Shown here: piece by piece, positions 1-10,055 of the stretch | Layout: every line of letters begins with the position of its first letter | Position numbering within the stretch: position 1 is the first letter of the stretch | Source: Streptantibioticus rubrisoli | Lineage (GTDB): Bacteria; Actinomycetota; Actinomycetes; Streptomycetales; Streptomycetaceae | Length of the DNA stretch: 64,000 nt | Direction of reading: 5' to 3' | Assembly: GCF_024436055.1 (NCBI RefSeq) | Contig: NZ_JANFNH010000027.1 | Span: 20,677-84,676 of the forward strand | Translations under genes and position numbers: made by a program | Notes under the pieces: model-generated | Told to the model about the DNA's origin: nothing | The model's input: the letters and a program-made list of their open reading frames with translations, nothing else | Database searches by the model: none

Positions 1-60
1 GTACCGGCCGGTAGCGGGGCAGGGCTTCGGGGGGTGGCCTCTGACCAGCAGAACACCGCG

Positions 61-89
61 TTCACATAAACACATCGCGCTCACATAAT
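61..89 (+). promoter_or_regulatory. Candidate ilvB leader promoter
   Basis: TTCACA (61-66) and CATAAT (84-89) are separated by 17 bp, placing a start near 96 and about 50 nt upstream of the leader peptide. Both hexamers lie inside a direct repeat (57-69 and 76-88, 12 of 13 identical). A TTGACA at 110-115 has no matching -10. Reading is by eye only. Confidence 0.35.
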
Positions 90-146
90 GAGATGTCCGT
101 CCCACCCACTTGACACTGATATCCAAGGGGGAGGAGGGTCGGAGCC

Positions 147-188
147 ATGCGCACCCGAATTCTCGTACTTGGAAAGCGCGTCGGCTGA
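147..188 (+). CDS. ilvB leader peptide MRTRILVLGKRVG
   Basis: A 13-residue ORF with a purine-rich ribosome site (GGAGG and GGAG, 131-144) contains Ile-Leu-Val-Leu in a row, the amino acids made by the downstream pathway. A Rho-independent terminator follows before ilvB. This is the expected layout of a translation-coupled attenuator: stalling at the BCAA codons when charged tRNA is scarce should favour an antiterminator. Such ilvB leaders are established in actinobacteria. The alternative pairing was not folded here. Confidence 0.85.
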   Translation: MRTRILVLGKRVG

Positions 189-230
189 TCCCGGGGCCCC
201 TGTCCGCCCCGCTGACAGCACCGGCGCGCT

Positions 231-264
231 CCCCTCGCTTGCCTAACGGCACGAGGGGTTTTTT
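231..264 (+). terminator. ilvB attenuator terminator
   Basis: CCCCTCG (231-237) pairs with CGAGGGG (252-258) and is followed at once by six T. It lies between the leader peptide stop and ilvB, so it is the regulated terminator of the attenuator. Confidence 0.85.
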
Positions 265-332
265 GTTGCACTGGCACCCACCGCCCCCCATACCATTGAG
301 CCGGGGCGGCCTCTTCGAGAAGAGAAACGCAG

Positions 333-2186
333 ATGACCGAGCAGGCCACTGGGGCCCACCATCCGCAGCCGCGGGCCCGCAGCGCGGCACAGGCAGCACA
401 GCCCGTCACCGAGCACGTGACGGGTGCCCAGTCCCTCATCCGCTCTCTGGAGGAAGTCGGCGCCGACACCGTATTCGGCATTCCCGGCGGGGCCATCCTT
501 CCCGCCTACGACCCGATGTTCGACTCGAAGCGCGTGCGCCACATCCTCGTCCGCCACGAGCAGGGTGCCGGTCATGCCGCCACCGGCTACGCCCAGGCCA
601 CCGGCAAGGTCGGCGTGTGCATGGCCACCTCGGGGCCCGGTGCGACCAACCTGGTGACGCCGATCGCCGACGCGCACATGGACTCGGTGCCGCTGGTGGC
701 GATCACCGGCCAGGTCAGCTCCAAGTCGATCGGCACGGACGCCTTCCAGGAGGCGGACATCTGCGGCATCACCATGCCGATCACCAAGCACAACTTCCTG
801 GTGACCAGGGCCGAGGACATCCCGCACACCATCGCCGAGGCCTTCCACATCGCCTCCACCGGACGTCCGGGGCCGGTGCTGGTCGACATCGCCAAGGACG
901 CGCTGCAGGCACAGACCGTCTTCAGCTGGCCGCCGCAGACCGACCTGCCCGGCTACCGCCCGGTCACCAAGCCGCACGCCAAGCAGATCCGCGAGGCCGC
1001 CAAGCTGATCGTCCAGGCCAAGCGCCCGGTGCTGTACGTCGGTGGCGGAGTGCTCAAGGCCCGGGCCACCGAGGAGTTGCGGATCCTGGCCGAGCTGACC
1101 GGGGCACCGGTCACCACCACGCTGATGGCGCTGGGCGCCTTCCCGGACAGCCACCCGCAGCACGTCGGCATGCCGGGGATGCACGGCTCGGTCTCCGCGG
1201 TCACCGCACTGCAGAAGGCCGACCTGCTGATCGCCCTCGGCGCCCGGTTCGACGACCGGGTGACCGGCAAGGTCGACACCTTCGCGCCGTACGCCAAGAT
1301 CGTGCACGCCGATGTCGACCCGGCCGAGATCGGCAAGATCCGGGCCGCCGACGTGCCGATCGTCGGTGACGCCCGCGAGGTCATCGCCGATCTGATCGTC
1401 GCCGTCCAGGCCGAGCACGAGGCGGGCCAGCGCGGCGACTACGCCGACTGGTGGGCGCAGATCGACTCCTGGCGCAAGACCTATCCGCTCGGCTACGACC
1501 TGCCCGACGACGGCAGCCTGTCCCCGCAGCAGGTCATCGAGCGCATTGGCCAACTCGCGCCGCCCAACACCATCTACGCGGCAGGCGTCGGCCAGCACCA
1601 GATGTGGGCCTCGCAGTACATCAACTACGAGAAGCCGTACACCTGGTTGAACTCCGGCGGCGCCGGAACGATGGGCTACGCGGTCCCGGCCGCGATGGGC
1701 GCCAAGGCGGGCATGCCGGACACCACGGTGTGGGCGATCGACGGTGACGGCTGCTTCCAGATGACCAATCAGGAACTGGTCACCTGCGCGCTGAACAACA
1801 TCCCGATCAAGGTCGCCATCATCAACAACGGTGCGCTGGGCATGGTCCGGCAGTGGCAGACCCTGTTCTACAACGAGCGGTACTCCAACACCGTGCTGCA
1901 CTCCGGCCCCACGGCCGAGGGCAAGCAGCCGAACCTGGGCACCCGTACCCCTGACTTCGTCAAGCTCGCCGAGGCGATGGGCTGCGTGGGCATCCGCTGT
2001 GAGGACCCGGCCGACCTGGACTCGGTGATCGAGAAGGCCAACTCCATCAACGACCGCACGGTGGTGGTGGACTTCATCTGCCACGAGGACGCGATGGTCT
2101 GGCCGATGGTCGCGGCGGGCACCTCCAACGACGAGGTGATGGCCGCGCGCGGGGTCCGCCCGGACTTCGGCGACATGGATGACTGA
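333..2186 (+). CDS. ilvB: Acetolactate synthase large (catalytic) subunit
   Basis: This ThDP- and FAD-dependent enzyme condenses pyruvate with pyruvate or 2-ketobutyrate, the first common step of valine, leucine and isoleucine synthesis. The 617-residue length is typical. The N-terminal ThDP domain shows the [14 protein letters not shown] segment with the cofactor-activating Glu. The C-terminal domain has the GDGCFQMT...NN Mg/ThDP motif. About 35 N-terminal residues precede the conserved start of the domain, usual for actinobacterial IlvB. The gene overlaps or abuts ilvN and is followed by ilvC. Expression is probably set by the upstream attenuator. Confidence 0.97.
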   Translation: MTEQATGAHHPQPRARSAAQAAQPVTEHVTGAQSLIRSLEEVGADTVFGIPGGAILPAYDPMFDSKRVRHILVRHEQGAGHAATGYAQATGKVGVCMATSGPGATNLVTPIADAHMDSVPLVAITGQVSSKSIGTDAFQEADICGITMPITKHNFLVTRAEDIPHTIAEAFHIASTGRPGPVLVDIAKDALQAQTVFSWPPQTDLPGYRPVTKPHAKQIREAAKLIVQAKRPVLYVGGGVLKARATEELRILAELTGAPVTTTLMALGAFPDSHPQHVGMPGMHGSVSAVTALQKADLLIALGARFDDRVTGKVDTFAPYAKIVHADVDPAEIGKIRAADVPIVGDAREVIADLIVAVQAEHEAGQRGDYADWWAQIDSWRKTYPLGYDLPDDGSLSPQQVIERIGQLAPPNTIYAAGVGQHQMWASQYINYEKPYTWLNSGGAGTMGYAVPAAMGAKAGMPDTTVWAIDGDGCFQMTNQELVTCALNNIPIKVAIINNGALGMVRQWQTLFYNERYSNTVLHSGPTAEGKQPNLGTRTPDFVKLAEAMGCVGIRCEDPADLDSVIEKANSINDRTVVVDFICHEDAMVWPMVAAGTSNDEVMAARGVRPDFGDMDD

Positions 2187-2226
2187 GACCAGGACCGAGT
2201 CAGGAAGCGAAGGAAGAACCGCCGTC

Positions 2227-2754
2227 ATGTCCAAGCACACGCTCTCCGTCCTGGTCGAGAACAAGCCGGGCGTGCTCGCCCGGATCACCGCGCTGTTCTC
2301 GCGCCGCGGCTTCAACATCGACTCGCTCGCCGTCGGCACCACCGAGCACCCCGAGATCTCCCGCATCACCATCGTGGTCAACGTGCTGGAGGAGCTGCCG
2401 CTGGAGCAAGTGACCAAGCAGCTCAACAAGTTGATCAACGTGCTCAAGATCGTCGAGCTGGAGCCGTCGGCGGCGGTGCAGCGGGAACTCGTCCTGGTGA
2501 AGGTCCGCGCCGACAACGAGACCCGCTCGCAGATCACCGAGATCGTCTCGCTGTTCCGCGCCAAGACCGTGGACGTCTCACCCGAGGCGGTCACCATCGA
2601 GGCCACCGGCGGCGCCGAGAAGCTGGAGGCGCTGCTGCGGATGCTGGAACCGTTCGGGATCAAGGAACTGGTCCAGTCCGGCACCATCGCCATCGGCCGC
2701 GGCGCCCGCTCCATCACCGACCGCTCGCTGCGCGCCCTGGACCGCAGCGCCTGA
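2227..2754 (+). CDS. ilvN: Acetolactate synthase small (regulatory) subunit
   Basis: This 175-residue protein binds IlvB, raises its activity and mediates valine feedback inhibition. The N-terminal ACT domain (SVLVENKPGVLARITALFSRRGFNIDSL) is followed by the ALS small-subunit C-terminal domain. The start is ATG 2227, preceded by GGAAG and a 40-nt gap after ilvB. The frame stays open to 2179 inside the end of ilvB, but homologues begin MSKHTLSVLVEN. It is the second gene of ilvBNC. Confidence 0.96.
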   Translation: MSKHTLSVLVENKPGVLARITALFSRRGFNIDSLAVGTTEHPEISRITIVVNVLEELPLEQVTKQLNKLINVLKIVELEPSAAVQRELVLVKVRADNETRSQITEIVSLFRAKTVDVSPEAVTIEATGGAEKLEALLRMLEPFGIKELVQSGTIAIGRGARSITDRSLRALDRSA

Positions 2755-3852
<1,098 letters not shown>

Positions 3853-3874
3853 CCGCCTCCGGCGCGGTGACCGA

Positions 3875-3899
3875 GGTCCGGGGGCTCCGCCCCCGGACC
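3875..3899 (+). terminator. Hairpin after ilvC
   Basis: An 11-bp perfect stem (GGTCCGGGGGC / GCCCCCGGACC) with a 3-nt loop lies 22 nt after the ilvC stop. It lacks a U-tract, as is common for streptomycete terminators. Confidence 0.7.
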
Positions 3900-4257
3900 A
3901 CCACTGCTCCGTCCCGTACCCCGGTAGGAAATGTCCGCCGCGACGGCGAGTAACCGCGCTGGCACCACCCGGCGGTCGCATCGCGGCCGCGGTGCCGGAA
4001 TCCGATTCGGGGTCGCCGGGCCCGGCCCCCGCGGCTGCCGCCCGTGCGGGGCCGACCGCCCGCGGTTGGCCACCTCGTACAGACCCGTCAGGGTGATCCT
4101 TACGGAACGGCGGGAGAGGATCGGTGGAGCGCCGATACAATTCGTTAACAAGCGCGTCAGGCTCACAGCGTCGTGCGTCTTCCACGCGGCATGCCATCCC
4201 TCCCTCTCTGGAGCGGCCGTACGGGACCGGCCAGCCCGAAGGACAAGTGAGGACTCC
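3900..4257 (+). other. serA upstream region
   Basis: This gap between the ilvC terminator and serA contains no convincing gene. A TACAAT at 4136-4141 is a plausible -10 for serA, but no good -35 is seen at the right distance. The serA frame is open here from 3931, but the composition does not look coding and the ribosome site is at 4249-4253. No riboswitch was recognised. Confidence 0.4.
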
Positions 4258-5862
4258 GTGAGCACTGCTTCATCCACCAAGCCCGTCGTACTCATCGCCG
4301 AGGAACTGTCTCCCGCCACCGTTGACGCGCTCGGGCCGGACTTCGAGATCCGGCACTGCAACGGCGCCGACCGTTCCGACCTGTTGAGCTCCATCACCGA
4401 CGTCGACGCGATCCTCGTCCGCAGCGCCACCAAGGTCGACGCCGAGGCGATCGCCGCCGCCCGCAAACTGAAGGTTGTCGCCCGCGCCGGAGTCGGCCTG
4501 GACAACGTGGACGTCTCCGCCGCCACCAAGGCGGGCGTGATGGTCGTCAACGCGCCGACCTCCAACATCGTCACCGCGGCCGAGCTGGCCTGCGGCCTGA
4601 TCATCGCCACCGCCCGCAACATCCCGCAGGCCAACTCCGCGCTGAAGAACGGCGAGTGGAAGCGCAGCAAGTACACCGGCGTGGAGCTGTCCGAGAAGAC
4701 CCTCGGCGTGGTGGGCCTCGGCCGCATCGGCGTACTGGTCGCCCAGCGGATGTCCGCCTTCGGGATGAAGATCGTCGCCTACGACCCCTACGTACAGCCC
4801 GCGCGCGCCGCGCAGATGGGCGTCAAGCTGCTCTCGCTCGACGAGCTGCTCGAGGTCTCCGACTTCATCACCGTGCACCTGCCCAAGACCCCGGAGACCC
4901 TCGGCCTGATCGGCGACGAGGCGCTGCACCGGGTGAAGCCGAGCGTCCGGATCGTCAACGCCGCGCGCGGCGGCATCGTCGACGAGGAGGCGCTGGCCTC
5001 GGCGTTGAAGGAGGGCCGGGTCGCGGGCGCGGGCCTGGACGTGTTCGCCACCGAGCCGTGCACCGACTCCCCGCTGTTCCAGTTCGACTCCGTGGTGGCC
5101 ACCCCGCACCTGGGCGCGTCCACCGGTGAGGCCCAGGAGAAGGCGGGCATCGCGGTGGCGAAGTCCGTACGGCTCGCGCTGGCCGGCGAGTTGGTGCCGG
5201 ACGCGGTCAACGTCCAGGGCGGCGTGATCGCCGAGGACGTACGCCCCGGGCTGCCGCTCGCCGAGAAGCTCGGCCGGATCTTCACCGCCCTCGCGGGCGA
5301 GGTCGCGGTGCGACTGGACGTCGAGGTGCGCGGCGAGATCACCCAGCACGACGTGAAGGTGCTCGAACTCTCCACGCTCAAGGGTGTGTTCGAGGACGTC
5401 GTGGCGGAGACGGTCTCCTACGTCAACGCCCCGCTGTTCGCCCAGGAGCGCGGAATCGAGGTCCGGTTGACCACCAGCTCGGAGTCGCCCGAGCACCGCA
5501 ACCTGGTCACCGTGCGCGGCACGCTGGCGGGCGGCGACGAGGTCTCGGTCTCCGGCACGCTCGCGGGCCCCAAGCACATCCAGAAGATCGTCGGCGTCGG
5601 CGACTTCGACGTGGACCTGGTGCTCACCGAGCACATGGCCTTCCTGCGCTACGGCGACCGCCCCGGCATCGTCGGCATCATCGGCCGCATCCTCGGTGAC
5701 GCCGGGATCAACATCGCCGGTATGCAGGTCGCCCGTACCACCGAGGGCGGCGAGGCCCTGGTCGCGCTGACCGTGGACGACTCCATCCCGCAGCCGGTGC
5801 TCGCCGAGATCGCCCAGGAGATCGGCGCCACCTCCGCCCGCGCCGTCAACCTGGTGGACTGA
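4258..5862 (+). CDS. serA: D-3-phosphoglycerate dehydrogenase
   Basis: This enzyme oxidises 3-phosphoglycerate to phosphohydroxypyruvate, the first step of serine synthesis. It has 534 residues, the long actinobacterial form. It contains the 2-hydroxyacid dehydrogenase fold with NAD motif GLGRIG, catalytic Arg in NAARGGIV, Glu in FATEP and His in TPHLGAS. An ASB domain and a C-terminal ACT domain (FLRYGDRPGIVGIIGRILGD) follow. The GTG at 4258 follows GTGAGGAC and gives the typical start. It stands alone between two hairpins. Confidence 0.97.
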   Translation: MSTASSTKPVVLIAEELSPATVDALGPDFEIRHCNGADRSDLLSSITDVDAILVRSATKVDAEAIAAARKLKVVARAGVGLDNVDVSAATKAGVMVVNAPTSNIVTAAELACGLIIATARNIPQANSALKNGEWKRSKYTGVELSEKTLGVVGLGRIGVLVAQRMSAFGMKIVAYDPYVQPARAAQMGVKLLSLDELLEVSDFITVHLPKTPETLGLIGDEALHRVKPSVRIVNAARGGIVDEEALASALKEGRVAGAGLDVFATEPCTDSPLFQFDSVVATPHLGASTGEAQEKAGIAVAKSVRLALAGELVPDAVNVQGGVIAEDVRPGLPLAEKLGRIFTALAGEVAVRLDVEVRGEITQHDVKVLELSTLKGVFEDVVAETVSYVNAPLFAQERGIEVRLTTSSESPEHRNLVTVRGTLAGGDEVSVSGTLAGPKHIQKIVGVGDFDVDLVLTEHMAFLRYGDRPGIVGIIGRILGDAGINIAGMQVARTTEGGEALVALTVDDSIPQPVLAEIAQEIGATSARAVNLVD

Positions 5863-5884
5863 CCGCCCAGTTCGTGTCACCCGT

Positions 5885-5919
5885 CGCGGCCCGCCGCCTC
5901 ACCGAGGCGGCGGGCCGCG
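5885..5919 (+). terminator. Hairpin after serA
   Basis: A perfect 16-bp stem with a 3-nt loop, all GC-rich, lies 22 nt downstream of the serA stop, without a U-tract. Confidence 0.75.
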
Positions 5920-6030
5920 GACTGTGTGTCCGCTGTGTACGGCGGACAACCAACCGCCCTCTTTCGCCGTCTATGTGTGCGACGGGCCCCGGCAACGAGC
6001 CGGAGCCGTCACGACGAGTGGGGGAGCGCG

Positions 6031-7182
6031 ATGGGATGGTCCAGGCGGGTGGCCGCGCTGGTGTCGGGGATCCTGCTGAGCGGCTGCGTCGCGACGGGGA
6101 CCGCGTTCGCCGCGCCCGGGCCGAAGCTCGACGTGGAGACGTACGGCAGCGACGGCGCCCGCCCCGGGGAACTCGCGGACCTGTCCCTGGACGGGGAGCC
6201 GCGTGGGCTGAAGGCCGTGACCGCGACCTCCTCGGCGTTCTCCCGCCCGGTCACCTTCAAGTGGTCCGAGTACCGCGGCGGTTACGAAGCGGTGGCCACG
6301 CTGGGCATCTCCGACAAGCCGGGTGTGTATCCGCTCGCCGTGACGATCGGTGACCGGGTCGTGGCCCGCGACAGGATCCGGGTCCTGCCGTCCGAGCGGC
6401 CGTCGTTCAAGGTGCAGACGCTTTACGCGCCAGTCGCGCGGCCGGGGGAGTCGGTCGACGCGGAGTTCGACGACCTGTACCCGGGAGAGACCGGTACCGA
6501 CTTCACCGTGCGTTCCACCGCGCTGGCCGGGCCGGTCCGGCTCGTCCACAACAACCAGTTGGACCACTTCACCCCCCGCCTGTTCACCGCCGTGCCGCGG
6601 CTGCGCGCGGACTTGGCGGACGGTACGTACGCCTTCGACCTGTACGGCCCGGATGGCCGCCGGATCGCCGAGAAGTCCATCACGGTGCGGGCGGCACGGC
6701 CGGGTGACAGCGACTACCTGGGCAAGGCCCGCGGCCCGGCCTTCTTCCCGCCGTTCGACATCGATAAGGCCCGCGAGCACGGCTACCGGGTTCGCGCCGG
6801 AGGAAGGGTCTACGTGCTGTGGAAGGACGCGGACCCGGACCCAGGCGAGGAGAACCGGCTGTACGCCTCCTCCCCGGCGTTCACCCAGCCGGTCAACCTC
6901 AGGCGGGATGACAGCAAGGCCGCGGACGGCGACGACCCGCGCTACTACGCCCTGGCCACCGTCCGCACCGGTCTTAGGCCCGGCACGTACCCCGTCACCG
7001 TCGTCGCGCACCACGGCCGGGTCAAGAGGACCAACTCCCTGACCATCACGGCCGGTCCGGCCCCCAGGCGCAGCGTCACCGCGGGCCCCGGCACCGGCTG
7101 GCTCGGCGCGTCCGGCGGCCTGCTGGTCGTCACCGCCATCGGCGTGTACGTCATCCGCAGGCGCCGCCACACCACGGCGTAG
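6031..7182 (+). CDS. Putative exported surface-anchored protein
   Basis: A 383-residue protein of unknown function. The N-terminus has RR, a hydrophobic core and either a lipobox-like LLSGC (Cys19) or a signal peptidase I site after AFA (residue 27). The middle consists of Ser/Gly-rich beta-type segments with recurring patterns (PGELADLSL, PGESVDAEF, YPVTV), suggesting two or three Ig-like domains. The C-terminus is a transmembrane segment (GGLLVVTAIGVYVI) followed by RRRRH, so it would be anchored with the domains outside. ATG 6031 is preceded by GGGGGAGCG. No sortase motif is seen. The function is not predictable. Confidence 0.75.
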   Translation: MGWSRRVAALVSGILLSGCVATGTAFAAPGPKLDVETYGSDGARPGELADLSLDGEPRGLKAVTATSSAFSRPVTFKWSEYRGGYEAVATLGISDKPGVYPLAVTIGDRVVARDRIRVLPSERPSFKVQTLYAPVARPGESVDAEFDDLYPGETGTDFTVRSTALAGPVRLVHNNQLDHFTPRLFTAVPRLRADLADGTYAFDLYGPDGRRIAEKSITVRAARPGDSDYLGKARGPAFFPPFDIDKAREHGYRVRAGGRVYVLWKDADPDPGEENRLYASSPAFTQPVNLRRDDSKAADGDDPRYYALATVRTGLRPGTYPVTVVAHHGRVKRTNSLTITAGPAPRRSVTAGPGTGWLGASGGLLVVTAIGVYVIRRRRHTTA

Positions 7183-7204
7183 CGGCCCAACTCGCCGCAG
7201 GAGT

Positions 7205-7322
7205 GGTGCCCCGAAGGGGCGCGGGGCTGTGTTCATGTGCGGCTCCGCCGCATGGGCGCGACCAGCCACAACGGCGCCGCAGACGATCGGCGAACACATC
7301 GCCGCCCCCCAGCGGAGCGCCT
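7205..7322. repeat. Intergenic repeat, copy 1 of 2
   Basis: This 118-nt sequence recurs in inverted orientation at 25723-25840. It contains the core GCGCGACCAGCCACAACGG, a hairpin CCCCGAAGGGGCG and a stem around GCGGCTCCGCCGC. The core matches a family I remember as widespread between Streptomyces genes. It lies between two plus-strand genes and may act as a terminator or processing site. Confidence 0.8.
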
Positions 7323-7345
7323 AGCATGGAAAGGGGAGGGGCCAA

Positions 7346-7744
7346 ATGGCGTTATACGCACGGGTGGTGGGCGCGGTGGTCGGGGTCGCCTTAGCGGCCA
7401 GCGGCCTGGTGGCGTGCAACGACGTGAACCGGTCGGTGGACTGCGGCAAGTCCGCGCTGAAGATCGCCGGTGACGTGCAGGATGTGGTGGCCGCCGTCAC
7501 CAACGTCGGGAACCTGGTGGACTCCGAGCGGCGCAAGCAGACCTCCGAGTCGCTCGACAGGCTCCAGCGGGACGTCAAGGACGTGGCCAGCAACAGCCAC
7601 GACGTCGACCAGCGCAAGGCGGCCGACGATGTGGCCAGGGCCGCGCGGGGGGTCAAGACCGCGGCGGACAACGGCGGTTCGCCGGATGTCAAGCCGCTGG
7701 GTGACGCGGCGGCCGAGCTGTCCAAGGTGTGCGTGAAGTCCTGA
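7346..7744 (+). CDS. Small putative lipoprotein
   Basis: A 132-residue protein. The N-terminal signal ends in a lipobox SGLVAC with Cys24, so it is predicted to be lipid-anchored on the outer face of the membrane. The mature part is charged and helical (DSERRKQTSESLDRLQRDVKDVA), probably coiled-coil, with two further cysteines (Cys32 and near the C-terminus) that could form a disulfide. Start ATG 7346 follows AGGGGAGGGG. It ends 6 nt before the convergent PucR-type gene. No family was recognised. Confidence 0.75.
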   Translation: MALYARVVGAVVGVALAASGLVACNDVNRSVDCGKSALKIAGDVQDVVAAVTNVGNLVDSERRKQTSESLDRLQRDVKDVASNSHDVDQRKAADDVARAARGVKTAADNGGSPDVKPLGDAAAELSKVCVKS

Positions 7745-7750
7745 ACGGGC

Positions 7751-8905
7751 TCACAGCCTGGCCGACTTGAGGGCCATGTGCAGCAGCAACCGGTCCTCGC
7801 CCTCGTCCAGGTCGAGTCCGGTGAGCCGCTCGACCCGCGACAGCCGGTAGTAGAGCGTCTGGCGGTGGATCGCCAGCGCCGCCGCGGCCCGGCTCGCCTG
7901 GCCCGCGCAGTCCAGGAACACCTCGGCGGTGTGGGCGAGTTCGGCGTGCGCGGGCCGCAGCAGTTCGGCCACGCTGCGGTCGCCACCGGTCGGCAGACCG
8001 GTGAGCAGCCGGTACGGCCCGATCTGCGACCACTGGGCCACCGGCCCCAGCTTCGGCTGCGCCCGCGCCGCCCGCGCCGCGCCGGACGCCTCGCGCCAGG
8101 CGTCCGCCAACTCACCCAGACCCGAACGCGGTTCACTGATCCCGGCGGCGCCCCGGGCCGCGCGGGAGGACTCCAGCAGCCGTGCGGCGGCGGTCCGGGC
8201 GGGGGTCACCACGTCCTGGGCGCGCAGCCGCACCAGTGCCGCCAGTCCCTCGTCGCGCACTGTGCACAGCGCCGCGGTGCCCGGTACCCCGCGTACGTCC
8301 GGCAGCGCGTCGGCGTCCTCGCCGGTGTCCGCGGTGTCCCACGGGCTCACGCAGACCAGGGCGAACGGCCCGTCCGCGGCCCGGCCCAGGGTGGCGCGCA
8401 GCACGTACTCCGCGGTCTCCCGGCGCTCGCGTGGCCCGGTGATCAGCGCCAGCAGCTCCCGGCCCAGGTCGGCTCCGGCCCGCGCCTCCGCGGCCAGCAG
8501 GGTGCCGATGCGCGCGGCGACCGCCATCGCCGCCCCGAGCGGCCGGGCCTGCCCGTCGTCCAGCAGCCACACATAGCCGTAGACCACGCCGCGGTGCCGC
8601 ACCGGCAGGCAGATCCGCGCCCGTATCCCCGCCTGGGGGTCGGCCGGGATCCGTACCGGGGCCTGCGCCCGCGCGATGCCGAAGCCCTCGAACCAGGCGC
8701 GGACCTCGGCGGTGGAGCCTCGGGTGAGGATCGAACGGGTACGGATCGGGTCCATCGCGCCCGCGTCGCTGTCGTGCGCGCAGAAGGCGATCAGCCGGAA
8801 GTCCCGGTCCTCCAGGGTCGCGGGCGCGCCGAGCAGCGCCGACACCTCGTCGACGAGTTCCTGGTATTCGCTGTAGTCCCCGCGCACCGGGCCATTGTCG
8901 CTCAT
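7751..8905 (-). CDS. PucR/CdaR-type regulator, likely of proline catabolism
   Basis: About 384 residues. An N-terminal GAF-like sensing region is followed by a GGDEF-like middle and a C-terminal PucR helix-turn-helix ([27 protein letters not shown]). It is transcribed divergently from proline dehydrogenase and pruA, and family members in this position activate those genes in response to proline; that role is inferred from context. The start is uncertain: ATG 8905 (MSDNGP) is preferred, with ATG codons at 8911 and 8929 also in frame. Confidence 0.88.
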   Translation of the reverse strand: MSDNGPVRGDYSEYQELVDEVSALLGAPATLEDRDFRLIAFCAHDSDAGAMDPIRTRSILTRGSTAEVRAWFEGFGIARAQAPVRIPADPQAGIRARICLPVRHRGVVYGYVWLLDDGQARPLGAAMAVAARIGTLLAAEARAGADLGRELLALITGPRERRETAEYVLRATLGRAADGPFALVCVSPWDTADTGEDADALPDVRGVPGTAALCTVRDEGLAALVRLRAQDVVTPARTAAARLLESSRAARGAAGISEPRSGLGELADAWREASGAARAARAQPKLGPVAQWSQIGPYRLLTGLPTGGDRSVAELLRPAHAELAHTAEVFLDCAGQASRAAAALAIHRQTLYYRLSRVERLTGLDLDEGEDRLLLHMALKSARL

Positions 8906-9081
8906 ACACATGTATGAGGGGCCGGTCACGGATGCGTGACAACTGTCGATAGCTCACGGTGAGGGAGAAACCTAGATTTCATGGCGGAGCCACCCGCACG
9001 ATGTGGCCGCTTCGCCTGCCCCGCCGCACGTACGCCCGCTCCACGCACTTCCCTTGCTCTAAGCGCACATTGGAGGAGCCC

Positions 9082-10011
9082 GTGCTGGGTCCCGTGTTGC
9101 TCGCCGCCTCGCGCAGCGACCGCATGCGCCGCATCGTCGCGGCCGCCCCCGTCACCCGGCCGGTCGTCGACCGTTTCGTCGCCGGTGACGAGCTGCGGCC
9201 CGCCATGGACAACGTCCGGGCGCTGACCGCCGCCGGGCTTGAGGTCACCCTTGACCACCTGGGCGAGGACGTCACCGACCGGGCCACCGCCAACGCCACC
9301 CGCGACGCCTATCTGCGGCTGCTGGACGCCATCGCCGCCGAGGGGCTCGGCAAGCGCGCCGAGGTGTCGGTGAAGCTGTCCGCCTTCGGTCAGGCGCTTC
9401 CGGTCGACGGGCACGACATCGCGCTGGAGAACGTCCGCCAGGTCGCCGAGGCGGCCACCGCCGCGGGCACCACGGTCACCCTCGACATGGAGGACCACAC
9501 CACGGTCGACTCGACCCTGGCCATCCTCGACGAGCTGCGCAAGGAGCACCCCGGCACCGGCGCCGTGGTGCAGTCCTACCTGTTCCGCACCGAGGACGAC
9601 TGCCGCCGCCTGGCCACCCCCGGCTCCCGGGTCCGCCTGGTCAAGGGCGCCTACAAGGAGCCCGCCTCGGTCGCCTACCAGGACAAGCGCGAGGTGGACC
9701 GGGCGTATGTGCGCTGCCTGAAGATCCTGATGGCGGGCGGCGGATACCCCATGATCGGCTCGCACGACCCGCGCATGATCGCCATCGGCGAGGACCTGGC
9801 GCGGCGCAACGGGCGGCAGCCCGGTGACTACGAGTTCCAGATGCTCTTCGGCATCCGTACCGCCGAACAGCGCCGCCTGGCGGGGGAGGGCGAGCGCATG
9901 CGCGTTTACGTGCCGTACGGCGCAGACTGGTACGGGTACTTCATGCGCCGTCTCGCCGAGCGCCCCGCGAACCTCGCGTTCTTCCTCCGCTCGTTCGTCC
10001 CCGGCGCCTGA
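9082..10011 (+). CDS. putA: Proline dehydrogenase (monofunctional)
   Basis: This FAD enzyme oxidises proline to pyrroline-5-carboxylate. At 309 residues it is a single-domain PRODH, not the bifunctional PutA. Visible motifs are LDMEDHTT, YLFRTEDD, RLVKGAYKEP, GSHDPR and the substrate-binding arginine pair in FMRRLAERPANL. GTG 9082 is chosen because it follows GGAGG (9072-9076) and gives the standard VLGPVLLAASRSD start. It forms an operon with pruA (44-nt gap) and is divergent from the PucR-type gene. Confidence 0.95.
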   Translation: MLGPVLLAASRSDRMRRIVAAAPVTRPVVDRFVAGDELRPAMDNVRALTAAGLEVTLDHLGEDVTDRATANATRDAYLRLLDAIAAEGLGKRAEVSVKLSAFGQALPVDGHDIALENVRQVAEAATAAGTTVTLDMEDHTTVDSTLAILDELRKEHPGTGAVVQSYLFRTEDDCRRLATPGSRVRLVKGAYKEPASVAYQDKREVDRAYVRCLKILMAGGGYPMIGSHDPRMIAIGEDLARRNGRQPGDYEFQMLFGIRTAEQRRLAGEGERMRVYVPYGADWYGYFMRRLAERPANLAFFLRSFVPGA

Positions 10012-10055
10012 CCGGGCGCCACCGCACCACCCAACGTAGAAGGAGACCCCCTCTC

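Noticed and set aside
110..115. TTGACA as ilvB -35
   Set aside because: No acceptable -10 lies 16-19 bp downstream; the TTCACA/CATAAT pair fits better.
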